From Natronorubrum texcoconense (GTDB taxonomy: Archaea > Halobacteriota > Halobacteria > Halobacteriales > Natrialbaceae): a stretch of DNA of 64,000 nucleotides. This document shows positions 47,301-54,013 of this stretch, in pieces (within the stretch, counting starts at the first letter, position 1; each line of letters opens with the position of its first letter). A program made the position numbers and the translations under genes. The notes below the pieces were generated by a model that saw only the letters and a list, made by a program, of their open reading frames with translations, did no database searches and had not been told where the DNA came from. Where the stretch lies: positions 141,176 through 205,175 of the forward strand of contig NZ_FNFE01000009.1 in the NCBI RefSeq assembly GCF_900100335.1, written 5' to 3'.

Positions 47301-47352
47301 CGTGGCAGCGCTCGTCGCACTCCTCGCTATCGCGCTGTTCCGAACTCGGTAA
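38317..47352 (+). CDS. giant modular cell-surface protein with PGF-CTERM
   Basis: A 3011-residue secreted protein. Order: Sec signal (1 to ~34, ending VAPVAAVGSS); right-handed beta-helix 1 (~97-575) with a Cys pair; a CARDB-like domain (~590-685); beta-helix 2 of NosD type (~690-1095), again with a Cys pair; a PGF-pre-PGF-like domain (~1108-1183, EFSTFGVFGVED); a Pro/Ser linker; a second CARDB (~1206-1298); twelve ~101-residue repeats (1303-2518); Ig-like modules; a second PGF-pre-PGF-like domain (ending FSTYGALIVDEEPP); an acidic stretch and a PGF-CTERM (GIPGFGLVAALVALLAIALF). The tail is the archaeosortase A signal, so the protein should be lipid-anchored and span the S-layer; adhesion or substrate binding is inferred. 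N-x-S/T sites are frequent in the repeats. Confidence 0.92.
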   Translation: MKSEHSKPNVSVRFLAVFFSVLLITSVVAPVAAVGSSDVASADSTNDAEFASVSGDSIQQALTTDDGLGSSDGDEEPVDDSSDSTAGPTISATDASCDLIVESGGSIQSAISDANSGDTICVDGGTYEEAVTITSGISLVAADPDNPPILDGSDGLSTGITIEDQQDVLVRGIVIQNYDDDGIRIHEAASVTVEQSEIIDSGDTGIYASNSTDVTIENLNVDGWETGIELGEDASDVTIRDSEFSGFETGVSIEEGGSFGDIEISGNEFSDGTAGASAIWIDISPDESVDFGALEVSDNAIAVEEWGLLISGSGVGYESVTISDNEIAGGDGVSWYGRYTVEGTVTVADNEVSDSEHGIEVYTFDSTFGTVNFDENTVMASGASSGSSGIFFGAYPDDSTTTVEQLSMRDNVVDYDEYGLSVNLWDTETGDIDISRNVVDARGPGVLLGLYSIPESADTISITDNAITVEGTALEISTSEMDEPGEFDVSSNQLTDSEYGIFISENTPVETLTVGHNDITGNSEFGLSYDGDGTVDAVDNWWGAENGPSGDVEDPETGETADGDGDAVSETVLFDPWLESPQFEPEPDEAFFEILEVTTNSPVEAGETLEVDVTVLNAGEESATQTIELEDTDGTVVDSAERSIDGGKMDQLTLDWETSEDDGGQGELTVRTDDDSTSEGVTVLSDDPIDVDACTVIDTPGAYVLTDDLVGSETCLEIVADDVVLNGMGHTVDGVDVDEDATQYGLVVEEADNVVVRDLTVSNWDVGLLFNDANDGELSTVVTEYNNAGFNLNSANDNEISELTTRHNANRGLHVGWGSGHSHGNTFTDVHAYGNEDQQSALFPGTVYVGLGMNNEFIGLNVSENQAGLTTIASGNSFTDVIADDNSRYGLNLESNFGNDFENVSVSGNGLHGIRISQSDSNTLHNVTASGNDGTAVYLVGDLRGGSAVRGTVIESLTATDNAGSGLQLSNADDNEFVDLTFDNNTDSSLNLASRSDGNSFGDVTVANSSWHGVAISSDSHDNEATNLTVTNSTQAAVAFIGDATGNTVSNATVTDSGYGVQSFDGATENIVSKLDLDGVTLSFEGKNVQLRSASEPTELPNEAAPIGAYLDISAGGQDPLVETLQIHYDDVGDVDESSLELWRLNEMWSSPADESYESGVNTDDGYVYAESITEFSTFGVFGVEDADSSPSPGPSPSPDPASFDVTIQNTSTSVIAGDELEVTALIENTGEEDDEQTIELVADDEVVDSATVSLDAGDEETVIFSWTTNQSHAGESITLEVRSDDDENTVTVSIEDGDPDESDIVVYGADVDTESALVDETITVSGDLYNSGDIEGTETVALEVDGEVVGESTVTVAPGIDRGGVELSWTPTLEDLPDDEESTDVTLTLDGFFVGTVTVDHDYSDIQVVAASTSDVELVEGEETHVVGSIYQAGTAEGTEEIELTATNQETDETDVIGSQEATLSPGFYHLGAINISYVPDEAGTYDLELGDRPAGTVEVEPAESDIQVIAAAISEAEIVAGEELHVIGSLYQAGNVEGSQNISLTAVHNETGETTTLTTIEESVAPNVYWLGAINETFTLEEAGTYEIYLDDQNAGTLEVEPAYSDIQVIAASASATEVVEGEELHVIGSVYQSGTIADEEEVELTATHLESNETTTIATQTTPELWPNVYYLGALNISFSFDDAGTYELELGDRPAGTVEVEPAESDIQVIAASISEAEIVAGEELHVIGSLYQAGNVAGPQDISLTAVNQVSGETTNLSTVERTVYPNVYHLGSINETFTLEEGGTYDIYLDDRNAGTLEVEPAYSDIQVIAASASATEVIEDEELYVIGSLYQSGTIAGEEEIELTATNIDTGETTTIATQDTPEIWPNVYYLGAINISFSFDDAGTYELELGDRPAGTVEVEPAVSDIQVIAASPDGYNLTVGEDVNVIGSVYQAGNIVGEEEIELTATHNETGESVTVGTQTVTVSPNVYHLGALNITFAPDQAGTYDLELGERDAGSVSVEESLSDIQVVGASVEDVELVEGEHTHVIGSVYQAGEEGGTETIELTATHNETGETEVVGSQDVTLDPGFYHLGAINITFEPDEPGTYDLQLGEQNAGWVEVEPAESDIQVIAASISEAEIVAGEELYVIGSLYQAGTIDGPQEIELNATHTGTGETTTLSTVEHSVAPNVYHLGALNETFTLEEAGTYEIELGDRNAGTLEVEPAYSDVQVIAASASATEVIEGEELYVIGSVYQSGTIAGEEEIELTATHVESNETTTIATQNTPTLWPNVYYLGALNISFTPDQAGTYELELGDRPAGTVEVEPAESDIQVIAASISEAEIVAGEELYVVGSIYQAGNVAGTQEISLTAVHNETGETTNLSTVERSAHPNVYYLGSINETFTLTEPGTYEIYLGDRNSGTLEVLPAESDIQVIAASASETEIPLGGDAYVIGSVYQAGTIAGEEEIELTATHLESNQTTTIGTQNTPEIWPNVYYLGAINITFEPDQLGTYDLTLGDRPAGSIDVFEPTVEPSITDVAGHSSGYDLEMETDAVYASEDTTVTIDVESDLDLDEVTLLVSSLQTTYSIAVDAVHHDGDTWHAAVPVDSIPDDGAYALSVIAVDEHGHDGFAADADPLVIDREEPGMSVTLEDVDSDDATVVVESDEPLAETPDITAELIESDGSTSEASVTIDGDDGTGTQFTGTLEFDESGNYTVTVAGTDRAGNVGENTASVVVNTGFTLGDGEIVIDETGTTVAFDLVDDAEDAIKTEELFLALSENSLNTNLDGGELGVGFLTAELDSFIDYQFDQGAIESATIELAIDEDELADGVDAEDAVLHHYDEPAGEWNAVDSSVTAIDGDPFVTAEVPGFSTYGALIVDEEPPELVSVSPDSGETLDADTTETTVAFEYEDALSGVDVSTVGLTVDGTDVTGDEHTSITSTSAAHTLEVEAGTSYEATVSLSDAAGNDVTYDVTFDVASSDAGEPDESDDEPEDESGDGIPGFGLVAALVALLAIALFRTR
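42223..45870 (+). repeat. twelve tandem 303-306 bp coding repeats
   Basis: Units start at 42223 (divergent), 42529, 42832, 43135, 43441, 43744, 44050, 44353, 44656, 44959, 45265 and 45568. Each encodes 101 or 102 residues with the skeleton SDIQVIAAS, then a strand with GEELYVIGS-YQ-G, IELTATH, ETTT, PNVYYLGA-N, AGTYELELGDR and AGTVEVEP. All lengths are multiples of three, so the frame is kept. Some neighbouring units are near-identical at the DNA level, consistent with recent recombination between copies. Confidence 0.92.
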
Positions 47353-47372
47353 CGTCGTTCGGGACTCGCGTT

Positions 47373-49127
47373 TTAGGTCTCGATCTCGAAGCGGGCGCCG
47401 CCGTTCTCGCTCTCCGTCACGCACAATGACCACCCGTGAGCGTCGACGATCGTCTGAACAATCGACAGCCCCAGCCCGGTCCCGTCCTCCTTCGTCGAGT
47501 ACCCTTGCTCGAGGACTGCGGTCTCCATTTCGGCGGGGATTCCCGGACCGTCGTCCGCGACGTAAAACCCGGTTCCGCCCTCGAGTGCGCCGACCTCGAT
47601 CGTGACGGTCTCGCTGTCGTGCTCGAGACCATCGTCGGCCTGGGGCCGACTGCTCGTGGTGCTGTGTTCCACACCGTCCTGCCGAGCCTGCGAGTCGAGG
47701 CTCGTGGAACCGTGTTCCACTGCGTTCCGAAAGAGGTTCTCGAACACGTTGTGCAGGTAGGCGTCGTCGGCGGAGAGCGTCTGGTCGTCGGCGAGCGCGA
47801 GCGATGCCCCGGTGGTGTCGACGTGATCCCAGGCGGAGCGTGCGACCGTCGCCAGCTGACACGGTTCGCGCTCGACGCTCTTTCCGTGGAGCCTGGCGAG
47901 CTCCAGGAGCTCGTCGAGAATCGTGTCCATTCGTTCGAGTCGGTTGCGCACCGCCTCGAAGTCCTCGTCGTCGCCGGTCTCTTGGGCGAACTCGAGGTAG
48001 CTCGAGGCGATGCCCAGCGGACTTCGCAGGTCGTGGCTGACGAAGCGAGTGAACTGATCGAGCTGTCGGTTCGTCCGCTCGAGCGCCAGCTCCTTGCGCC
48101 GGCCGTCGGTCACGTCGCGGATGGCGACGACGTCGCCGACGTACTCCTCGGGGCGTCCCATCAGTCGGCCGGACAGCGTTCTCGGATCGGTGTAGACGGG
48201 CGAGATGCGCAGGTCGTAGTGTCTCGTCTCGCCGATCCGCTCGACGGTACAGTCCGTCGTCGTCTCGACTCCCGAACCGACGTGATCCCGGAGCACGGGG
48301 AAGGTGTCGAAGACGGGGTCCCCCGGATGGCCGACGACGTCGGAATCAACCTCGAGGACGGTCTGTGCGGCCCGATTGAGTTCGATGATGCGACCCTGCG
48401 TATCGAGCGCGACCACGCCGTCGCCCATGCTGTCGACGAGCGTCTGGCGAGCGACGGGCGCGACCTCCAGGAAGTCGGCGTAGAAGAGCGCCCACAGGAA
48501 GACGCCGCCGACGACCGGTCCGGCGATCGAGAACGCGCTCGAGCCGCCGGGAGCGAGGTCGGTGATGTAGGCGACCGCCGTGAGCACGAACAGACCCATC
48601 GCCCAGGCCATCGCGAGAGCCTGCCGACGATAGATGCCTCGAGAGCGACGGTACTCGTCGAGGACGAGCGCGAGTCCCGTCACGATCGCGAGGGTCGCCA
48701 GTAGCGCGTGGACGTAGAACAACGGTCCCGGTTCGACGACCTCGAGCGTCGCGTAAAACAGTCCGTGTTGCGGGTTGGTCCATTGGACGAGCTGATCGAG
48801 CAGGGGGACAGCCACCAGCACCGGTGCCATCGGCGGCAGCAACGCCAGTTCGCGACTCGAGTACTCGACGGCGATGTAGAGCCAGGCGACGACGAGCAGG
48901 TCGATGAAGACGTAGCCGAGGATCGTTCCCCAGTAGACCCAGCCGATTCCGAGCGCGACGAACGCGAGGTCGGGAACGATCGCCCAGCCGGCGCTGGCGA
49001 GGCTGAACACGACGAGGGGGAGCCCGGCGGGTTGCTCGCGGTGGCGCCACGCCACGACCGCGATCACACTGAACAGTACGACGCCGACGACGTTCAGCCA
49101 GAGGTACGGTTCGAAACCCTGAATCAC
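47373..49127 (-). CDS. 7TM-PAS sensor histidine kinase
   Basis: A 584-residue sensor kinase. The likely start is GTG 49127 (IQGFEPYLWLNVVGV follows); an in-frame start at 49235 would add an Arg-rich tail. Seven hydrophobic helices fill the first 230 residues, followed by a PAS domain (VDSMGDGVVALDTQGRIIEL). The dimerization helix carries His365 in FVSHDLRSPLGIASSYLEFA. The ATPase domain has FENLFRNAVEH, VADDGPGI and EDGTGLGLSIV; it contains a Ser/Gln-rich insertion (STSLDSQARQDGVEHSTTSS) between N and D boxes. It is complete and convergent with the giant surface gene, 20 bases apart. The signal is unknown. Confidence 0.88.
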   Translation of the reverse strand: MIQGFEPYLWLNVVGVVLFSVIAVVAWRHREQPAGLPLVVFSLASAGWAIVPDLAFVALGIGWVYWGTILGYVFIDLLVVAWLYIAVEYSSRELALLPPMAPVLVAVPLLDQLVQWTNPQHGLFYATLEVVEPGPLFYVHALLATLAIVTGLALVLDEYRRSRGIYRRQALAMAWAMGLFVLTAVAYITDLAPGGSSAFSIAGPVVGGVFLWALFYADFLEVAPVARQTLVDSMGDGVVALDTQGRIIELNRAAQTVLEVDSDVVGHPGDPVFDTFPVLRDHVGSGVETTTDCTVERIGETRHYDLRISPVYTDPRTLSGRLMGRPEEYVGDVVAIRDVTDGRRKELALERTNRQLDQFTRFVSHDLRSPLGIASSYLEFAQETGDDEDFEAVRNRLERMDTILDELLELARLHGKSVEREPCQLATVARSAWDHVDTTGASLALADDQTLSADDAYLHNVFENLFRNAVEHGSTSLDSQARQDGVEHSTTSSRPQADDGLEHDSETVTIEVGALEGGTGFYVADDGPGIPAEMETAVLEQGYSTKEDGTGLGLSIVQTIVDAHGWSLCVTESENGGARFEIET

Positions 49128-49353
49128 GGTAACACCTGAGCCGCCCCCTTGCCGGACGACGCGTCGTTTCGGCTCCGTCGCGGTGGAGCGTCTATCCCCC
49201 CGTTTCCGATACGGAGCTGTGCAAGTTACTACCATTCATCAGATACGCGGTGCATAATCGTACCGGTCTCTCGAGCGGGTGGTTGGGTCGATTTCGGCTC
49301 GAGATCGACTGCGTGCCAAACGGCTATCCGTGACGACCGGGTAGGTCGCCCAC

Positions 49354-50013
49354 ATGAGTGATACGAGCGCAGTCTTGTTCGACATGGACGGCGTCCTCGT
49401 CAACAGCGAGGACTACTGGGTCGAGTTCGAGCGCGAGGACCTCTTTCCCGACGCCGTCCCCGACGAGGACGTCGACCTCGCCGAGACCAGCGGGATGAAC
49501 TTCCGCGAGATCTACGACTACCTCGAAGCGGAGTACGAAACCGCCGTCTCCCGCGAGGAGTTCATCGATCGGTTCACCGCCGCAGCGGAGGAGATCTACA
49601 CCGAGCGCGTCGAGCTCCTGGATGGTCTCCACGGGCTGCTCGAGGAACTGGACGACGAAGACGTTCCCACCGCCGTCGTCTCCTCTTCGCCTCACGACTG
49701 GATCGGGATGGTCACGGACCGCTTCGACCTCGAGGACGGGTTCGACCACGTGATCAGCGCCGACGACATCGACGCGGCGAGCAAGCCGGAACCCGACGTC
49801 TTCGAGCACGCGGCCGACGAGGTCGGCGTCCCCGCCGAAGAGTGTGTCGTCGTCGAGGACTCCGAAAACGGGATCGAGGCGGCGGCTCGAGCCGAGACGA
49901 CCGTCGTCGCCTACCGGATCGACGCCCACGGCGATATCGACCGCTCGCCGGCGGACGAGGTCGTCGATTCGGCCGAAGGGGTTCGGGAGGCGGTGCTCGA
50001 ACTGGCCGTGTGA
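49354..50013 (+). CDS. HAD-family phosphatase (beta-phosphoglucomutase-like)
   Basis: A 219-residue haloacid dehalogenase hydrolase. Motif I is VLFDMDGVLVNSE with the Asp pair, motif II is AVVSSSPHD, motif III is in ASKPEPDVF and motif IV is CVVVEDSENGIEAA. The cap helices between residues 20 and 90 make it a subclass I member like phosphoglycolate phosphatase or beta-phosphoglucomutase. The substrate is not determined. It is divergent from the kinase gene and converges with the helicase gene. Confidence 0.9.
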   Translation: MSDTSAVLFDMDGVLVNSEDYWVEFEREDLFPDAVPDEDVDLAETSGMNFREIYDYLEAEYETAVSREEFIDRFTAAAEEIYTERVELLDGLHGLLEELDDEDVPTAVVSSSPHDWIGMVTDRFDLEDGFDHVISADDIDAASKPEPDVFEHAADEVGVPAEECVVVEDSENGIEAAARAETTVVAYRIDAHGDIDRSPADEVVDSAEGVREAVLELAV

Positions 50014-50148
50014 AATAACTGATAACGAAGCGGTCCGGGACCGAACACCGTCCACTCGGCGCGTTCTCAGACGGACCGCTGTAAGTCATTTCCGGTGCAA
50101 CCGCGATCGTCCTGCGGTTGTACCGGTAAATCGTCACAGCAGACCGTA

Positions 50149-52512
50149 TCAGACGACGTCGACGGTCCGCCGTTCTCGGATCGGGAGCAGCGGCTCTTCG
50201 GGAAAGACGATACTGACGGTGTACTCGAGGTCCTCGGCGTCGGCTCCGAAGACGCCGACTGGAACGGTGTCCTCGTCGCGCAGGTAGCTGCTCGTGCTGG
50301 TCATTTCGACCCCGTTGACGGTCACCCGGATGCCCGCCCGAGCGGGCTCGCCGACGTTGCGGACCGTCACCTCGCAGACCTCGTTCTCGCCCGTCGCGAC
50401 GGTCTCGGGGAACTCTCCCCAGTCGATTTCGATGGCGGGGAGCGACTGCGCGCCCTCGTAGACGCGCTCGGCGACGCCCTCCGAGAGGTCGGCCGCGACG
50501 AGCCCCTCGATGCCCGCCTCGACGATGTCGCCGGGCGTCGACAGCCCGTCTTTGGCCAGCTTGCTCGCCCGTCCCGGTCCGACGCCGTCGATGGCGGTCA
50601 GGCCGACCGCGTCCTCGGCGACGCCGTTCTCGATTCGGGCCTCGACCCGGCGGGCGAGGTTGGCTTCGTGGGGTCCCGCAAGTCGGTCGAGAAACGCCCC
50701 CAGTGCGGAGATGAGCCGCGTCGCGTTGCGACGGATCACCCACGCGTCGCTCGAGAGCTCCGTCGGCGTCGAGCCGTCTGCGGCACCGCGAAGGATCGCA
50801 AGGACCTTCCGCTGGCCCGCCTCGAGATCGCCCGTCTCCTGGCCGACGAGCACCGCGTTGACCGCGTCGCGTTCGGACTGGCGGGCCGAGACTGAGTCGA
50901 ACTCCTCGGCGGTCGCAACCGCCTCGAGGATATCGTCGGCCGCGAGCGTCTCGCCGTCCTCGCCGGCGCGGTCACACAACTCCGCGAACGTGACGGCCGT
51001 CGCGAGGCGCAGGTAGTACTTCGAGGCCAGCACGCCCCGTGGCGTCGCCTCGATCGAGAGCGTCTCCGGGTCCATCTCCACGAAGCCGCGCTCGACCAGC
51101 TGCTCGAGGCAGTCCCGGACGCGCTGGCGGAGGTTCGGGAAATCGTATTCCTCGGGCTTCGACTGCCCGCGGACGTAGTAGAAGGTCGTCTCGAGCCAGT
51201 CCATCACGTCCTCGAGATCGGTGATCGTCCCCATCGCGATCTCGGCGTTGAGGTGGGTCTCTAAGGTCTCCGCGAGGCGGGATTCGATCTCCTTGCCGTC
51301 GCGAAGCAGCCGTCGGTACTTGTCCGCGTCCGAGCCGTCGCAGACGACCCAGCCGTAGCCGACGTCGTCGTAGCCCGGGCGGCCCGCACGGCCGAGCATC
51401 TGAAGCACGTCGAGGGGGCTCATGTCGACCTCGCCCTCGAGGGGGTCGTGGATCTTCGTGTCCCGAATCACGACGCAGCGCGCGGGGAGGTTGACGCCCC
51501 ACGCGAGCGTCGAGGTCGAAAAGAGGAGTTCGATGTGGCCCTCCTTGAACCACTCCTCGACGAGGTCGCGGTCGTTCTTCGAGAGCCCGGCGTGGTGGAA
51601 CGCGACGCCGTCGAGGACGGAGTGATAGAGCGTGTCGTTGTCGAGTCGCTCCTTCAGATCGGTGTGGAACTCGTACTCGCCGCGAACGCCCATCGGAACG
51701 TCGCGCTCGGCGATCTCGTCGCGAGCCTTCTTGGCCGCCTGGACGGTGTCCTGGCGGGAGGAGACGAAGACGAGCGACTGGCCGTCCTCCCGGAGGTGTG
51801 GCTCCGCGAGGTCGATCGCCCGATAGAGTCGACGGTACTTGTCCGCGAAGGAGTTCTCACCGTGGGTGTAGGTCTTGACGCCCGCGTTCAGGTCGACGGG
51901 CCGGTACTCGTCGCCGAACTCGAAGGTGGTCTCGTCGGGCGCGTCGAGCCACGCAGCCACGTCGTCGACGTTCGGCATCGTCGCCGAGAGGGCGACCACG
52001 CGCGGGTCACAGAGCCGCCGGAGTCGAGAGATCGTGACCTCGAGCACCGAGCCCCGTCGATCCGCGTCGAGCAGGTGGACCTCGTCGATGACGCAGACGT
52101 CGATGTCGGTGACGAAGTCGTAGCGTCGGGAGTCGTGTTTGCGGGTCGCCGAGTCGAGTTTCTCGGGCGTCATCACGAGGATGTCCGCGCGTCGCGCGCG
52201 ACGCGGATTTAGATCCCGCTCGCCGGTGACGACGTACACCGAGTAATCCAGCTCCTCGAAGCGGTCCCAGTCGTCTTCCTTCTCGTTCGTCAGCGCTCGT
52301 AACGGGGCGATAAACAGCGCGGTCCCGCCGTCGGCGAGCGCCTTACAGATCGCCAGCTCCGCGAGCGCGGTCTTGCCCGAAGCCGTCGGCGCGCTCGCGA
52401 CCACGTTTTCGTCGGACTCGAGCAGCCCTGGCAGTGCCTCGCGTTGCATCCGGTTGAACTCCTCGAAGGCAAAAGCGTCCGCGAATTCGGGAAGAACCTC
52501 GGCGACCTCCAT
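50149..52512 (-). CDS. Ski2-like DEAD/DEAH-box helicase
   Basis: A 787-residue superfamily 2 helicase. Motifs are the Q-like FEEFNRMQREALPGLL, Walker A ASAPTASGKTALAE, DEVH in VCVIDEVHLLD, SAT in VVALSATMPN, and motif VI QMLGRAGRPGYDDVG. It has the Hel308/Ski2 winged helix and ratchet-like region, a helix-hairpin-helix (LTAIDGVGPGRASKLAKDGL) near residue 640, and a C-terminal beta-rich domain (VCEVTVRNVGEPARAGIRVT). ATG 52512 (MEVAEVLPEF) is preferred to 52521. It probably remodels replication forks or RNA; the beta-rich tail is not part of classical Hel308. Confidence 0.88.
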   Translation of the reverse strand: MEVAEVLPEFADAFAFEEFNRMQREALPGLLESDENVVASAPTASGKTALAELAICKALADGGTALFIAPLRALTNEKEDDWDRFEELDYSVYVVTGERDLNPRRARRADILVMTPEKLDSATRKHDSRRYDFVTDIDVCVIDEVHLLDADRRGSVLEVTISRLRRLCDPRVVALSATMPNVDDVAAWLDAPDETTFEFGDEYRPVDLNAGVKTYTHGENSFADKYRRLYRAIDLAEPHLREDGQSLVFVSSRQDTVQAAKKARDEIAERDVPMGVRGEYEFHTDLKERLDNDTLYHSVLDGVAFHHAGLSKNDRDLVEEWFKEGHIELLFSTSTLAWGVNLPARCVVIRDTKIHDPLEGEVDMSPLDVLQMLGRAGRPGYDDVGYGWVVCDGSDADKYRRLLRDGKEIESRLAETLETHLNAEIAMGTITDLEDVMDWLETTFYYVRGQSKPEEYDFPNLRQRVRDCLEQLVERGFVEMDPETLSIEATPRGVLASKYYLRLATAVTFAELCDRAGEDGETLAADDILEAVATAEEFDSVSARQSERDAVNAVLVGQETGDLEAGQRKVLAILRGAADGSTPTELSSDAWVIRRNATRLISALGAFLDRLAGPHEANLARRVEARIENGVAEDAVGLTAIDGVGPGRASKLAKDGLSTPGDIVEAGIEGLVAADLSEGVAERVYEGAQSLPAIEIDWGEFPETVATGENEVCEVTVRNVGEPARAGIRVTVNGVEMTSTSSYLRDEDTVPVGVFGADAEDLEYTVSIVFPEEPLLPIRERRTVDVV

Positions 52513-52603
52513 CACCCTCACACGGGGAGTGACGGGTCAAAGGCGTTTCCTTCGAGGCGCGTTTCGGCGGGGTGACGGAGAAACGGGCGACTCGAGTATC
52601 GGT

Positions 52604-53203
52604 CTATCGTGAGCCGAAAACGGCCACGAGCACGGCCCCCGCGGTGGCGAACACCAGCGGGTAGAGGATGCCGCCGAGGACGATCGCGGGCAGCAGTTCC
52701 GGCGCGACCGAGCCGCTGGCCTCGACGCCGAAGAACGATCCCTCGGCGCTGGACTCGGCGACGAGCGCACCGAGAGCCACGACGACGGCGTAGCCGATGG
52801 TCACCGGCGCGCCGACGGTGACGGCCTCGCCGATATCGGCGACGTTCCACTGTCGGGCGAGCATGGCCCCCATTCCGAGCAAGACGAGCGGCGGGACGAC
52901 GTACAGCAGCGTCGCGCTCGTCGAGCCCGATTCGGCGATGAAATCGACGGTGCTCGAGCCGCTGAACCCGCCGAACGAGCCCGTGCTCTCGACGTCGACC
53001 AGATGGGCGTTGTAGAAGTACCAGGCGACGCCCTTCCAGTCGGCGACGTCGCCGCCGAAGGCGTCGCGGACCTCGTCGACGATTAGCACGTACGACACGA
53101 GGTAGCCGATCGCGGCGGCCAGGACGCCGAGTCCCGCACTCGCCGCGACGCTCGAACCGCGCGATACCGCGCCGTCGGTGGCTGTCGACAGTTGTGACGC
53201 CAT
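52604..53203 (-). CDS. polytopic membrane protein, unknown
   Basis: A 199-residue protein from ATG 53203. A Ser/Ala-rich polar start precedes four or five hydrophobic segments, around residues 22-41, 95-112, 130-150 and 168-196. The extracellular loop between the first two (DEVRDAFGGDVADWKGVAWY and beyond) is rich in Gly and Ser. I recognise the general look of haloarchaeal membrane proteins of unknown function, not a family with known role. It lies upstream of the helicase on the same strand, 91 bases away. Confidence 0.7.
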   Translation of the reverse strand: MASQLSTATDGAVSRGSSVAASAGLGVLAAAIGYLVSYVLIVDEVRDAFGGDVADWKGVAWYFYNAHLVDVESTGSFGGFSGSSTVDFIAESGSTSATLLYVVPPLVLLGMGAMLARQWNVADIGEAVTVGAPVTIGYAVVVALGALVAESSAEGSFFGVEASGSVAPELLPAIVLGGILYPLVFATAGAVLVAVFGSR

Positions 53204-53320
53204 TGTGTCGACCCCGAAAGGGGGTTGAACTAATGGGCTTTGTGGTTCGACGCGAGAACTATCAGATCGTTGTTATTGTAGCCACGACCGCGTGCGACGG
53301 AGAGAGCCGGTGAGAATTCG

Positions 53321-53836
53321 CTAGACGGCCGACTCGTCGGTCGACGTCGCCTCGAGCTGATCGCTCAACAGACTCGAGGCGCGCTCGGGGCTGGGGACTC
53401 GTTCGAAGGTGAGTTCGGGGTCGCCCGAGCCCGCGGTGAAGACGGTCAGGTCGCCGTAGCCGAGCGCGCGGCCGACCACGCCCTGGCTGAGGCTGGTGTT
53501 CTGGACGCGGTCGAGACGAAACTGGGTGACGTCCCGCGAGACCACGCCGTACTTCTTGTACAGCTCGGAGGTGGTGATCACGTAGCGGGTGTTCGTCCAG
53601 ACGAGGTAGCGCGCGAACGCCAGTCCCGCGCCGCCGAGGGCGACGAGAACGCCCACGATCGTCAGGAGTCCGACGCCGTCGCCCGCGGTCCAGCCGGCGA
53701 GGACGAGGCCGAGCAGCGCGACGACGACTCCGACCGGGAGCCCCGCGCCCATCGTGATCGGGTGCGGACGGCTCTCCCAGACGACGTCGTCGTCGTCGCT
53801 GATGTGAAACCAGTCGGGAGTCGTGCTGAAGGCCAT
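53321..53836 (-). CDS. PH-domain membrane protein (bPH2 type)
   Basis: A 171-residue protein from ATG 53836 (MAFSTTPDWFHISDDDDVVW). Two hydrophobic helices (GLPVGVVVALLGLVLAGWTA and VGLLTIVGVLVALGGAGLAF) precede a bacterial PH-like domain, with RYVITTSELYKKYGVVSRDV, FRLDRVQNTSLSQGVVGR and the YGDLTVFTAGSG strand. This is the usual arrangement of the membrane-anchored bPH2 (formerly DUF304) family. The role is unknown, perhaps membrane stress. It is upstream of the preceding membrane gene on the same strand. Confidence 0.85.
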   Translation of the reverse strand: MAFSTTPDWFHISDDDDVVWESRPHPITMGAGLPVGVVVALLGLVLAGWTAGDGVGLLTIVGVLVALGGAGLAFARYLVWTNTRYVITTSELYKKYGVVSRDVTQFRLDRVQNTSLSQGVVGRALGYGDLTVFTAGSGDPELTFERVPSPERASSLLSDQLEATSTDESAV

Positions 53837-54013
53837 CGCTCGAGGGTATTCCGTTCGCTCGGATAACGCTATCGGGGGTACGAGGGCCCTACCCTCACGT
53901 AACCCGGACATACGCGACACTCGAACGGTCTGTGCAATTTCGAGGTCGCGCGGCGAGGGACGTCGACCCCCGGAACCACCACGGTTTTTCACCGAGGGCC
54001 CCTTCGTACGGGT

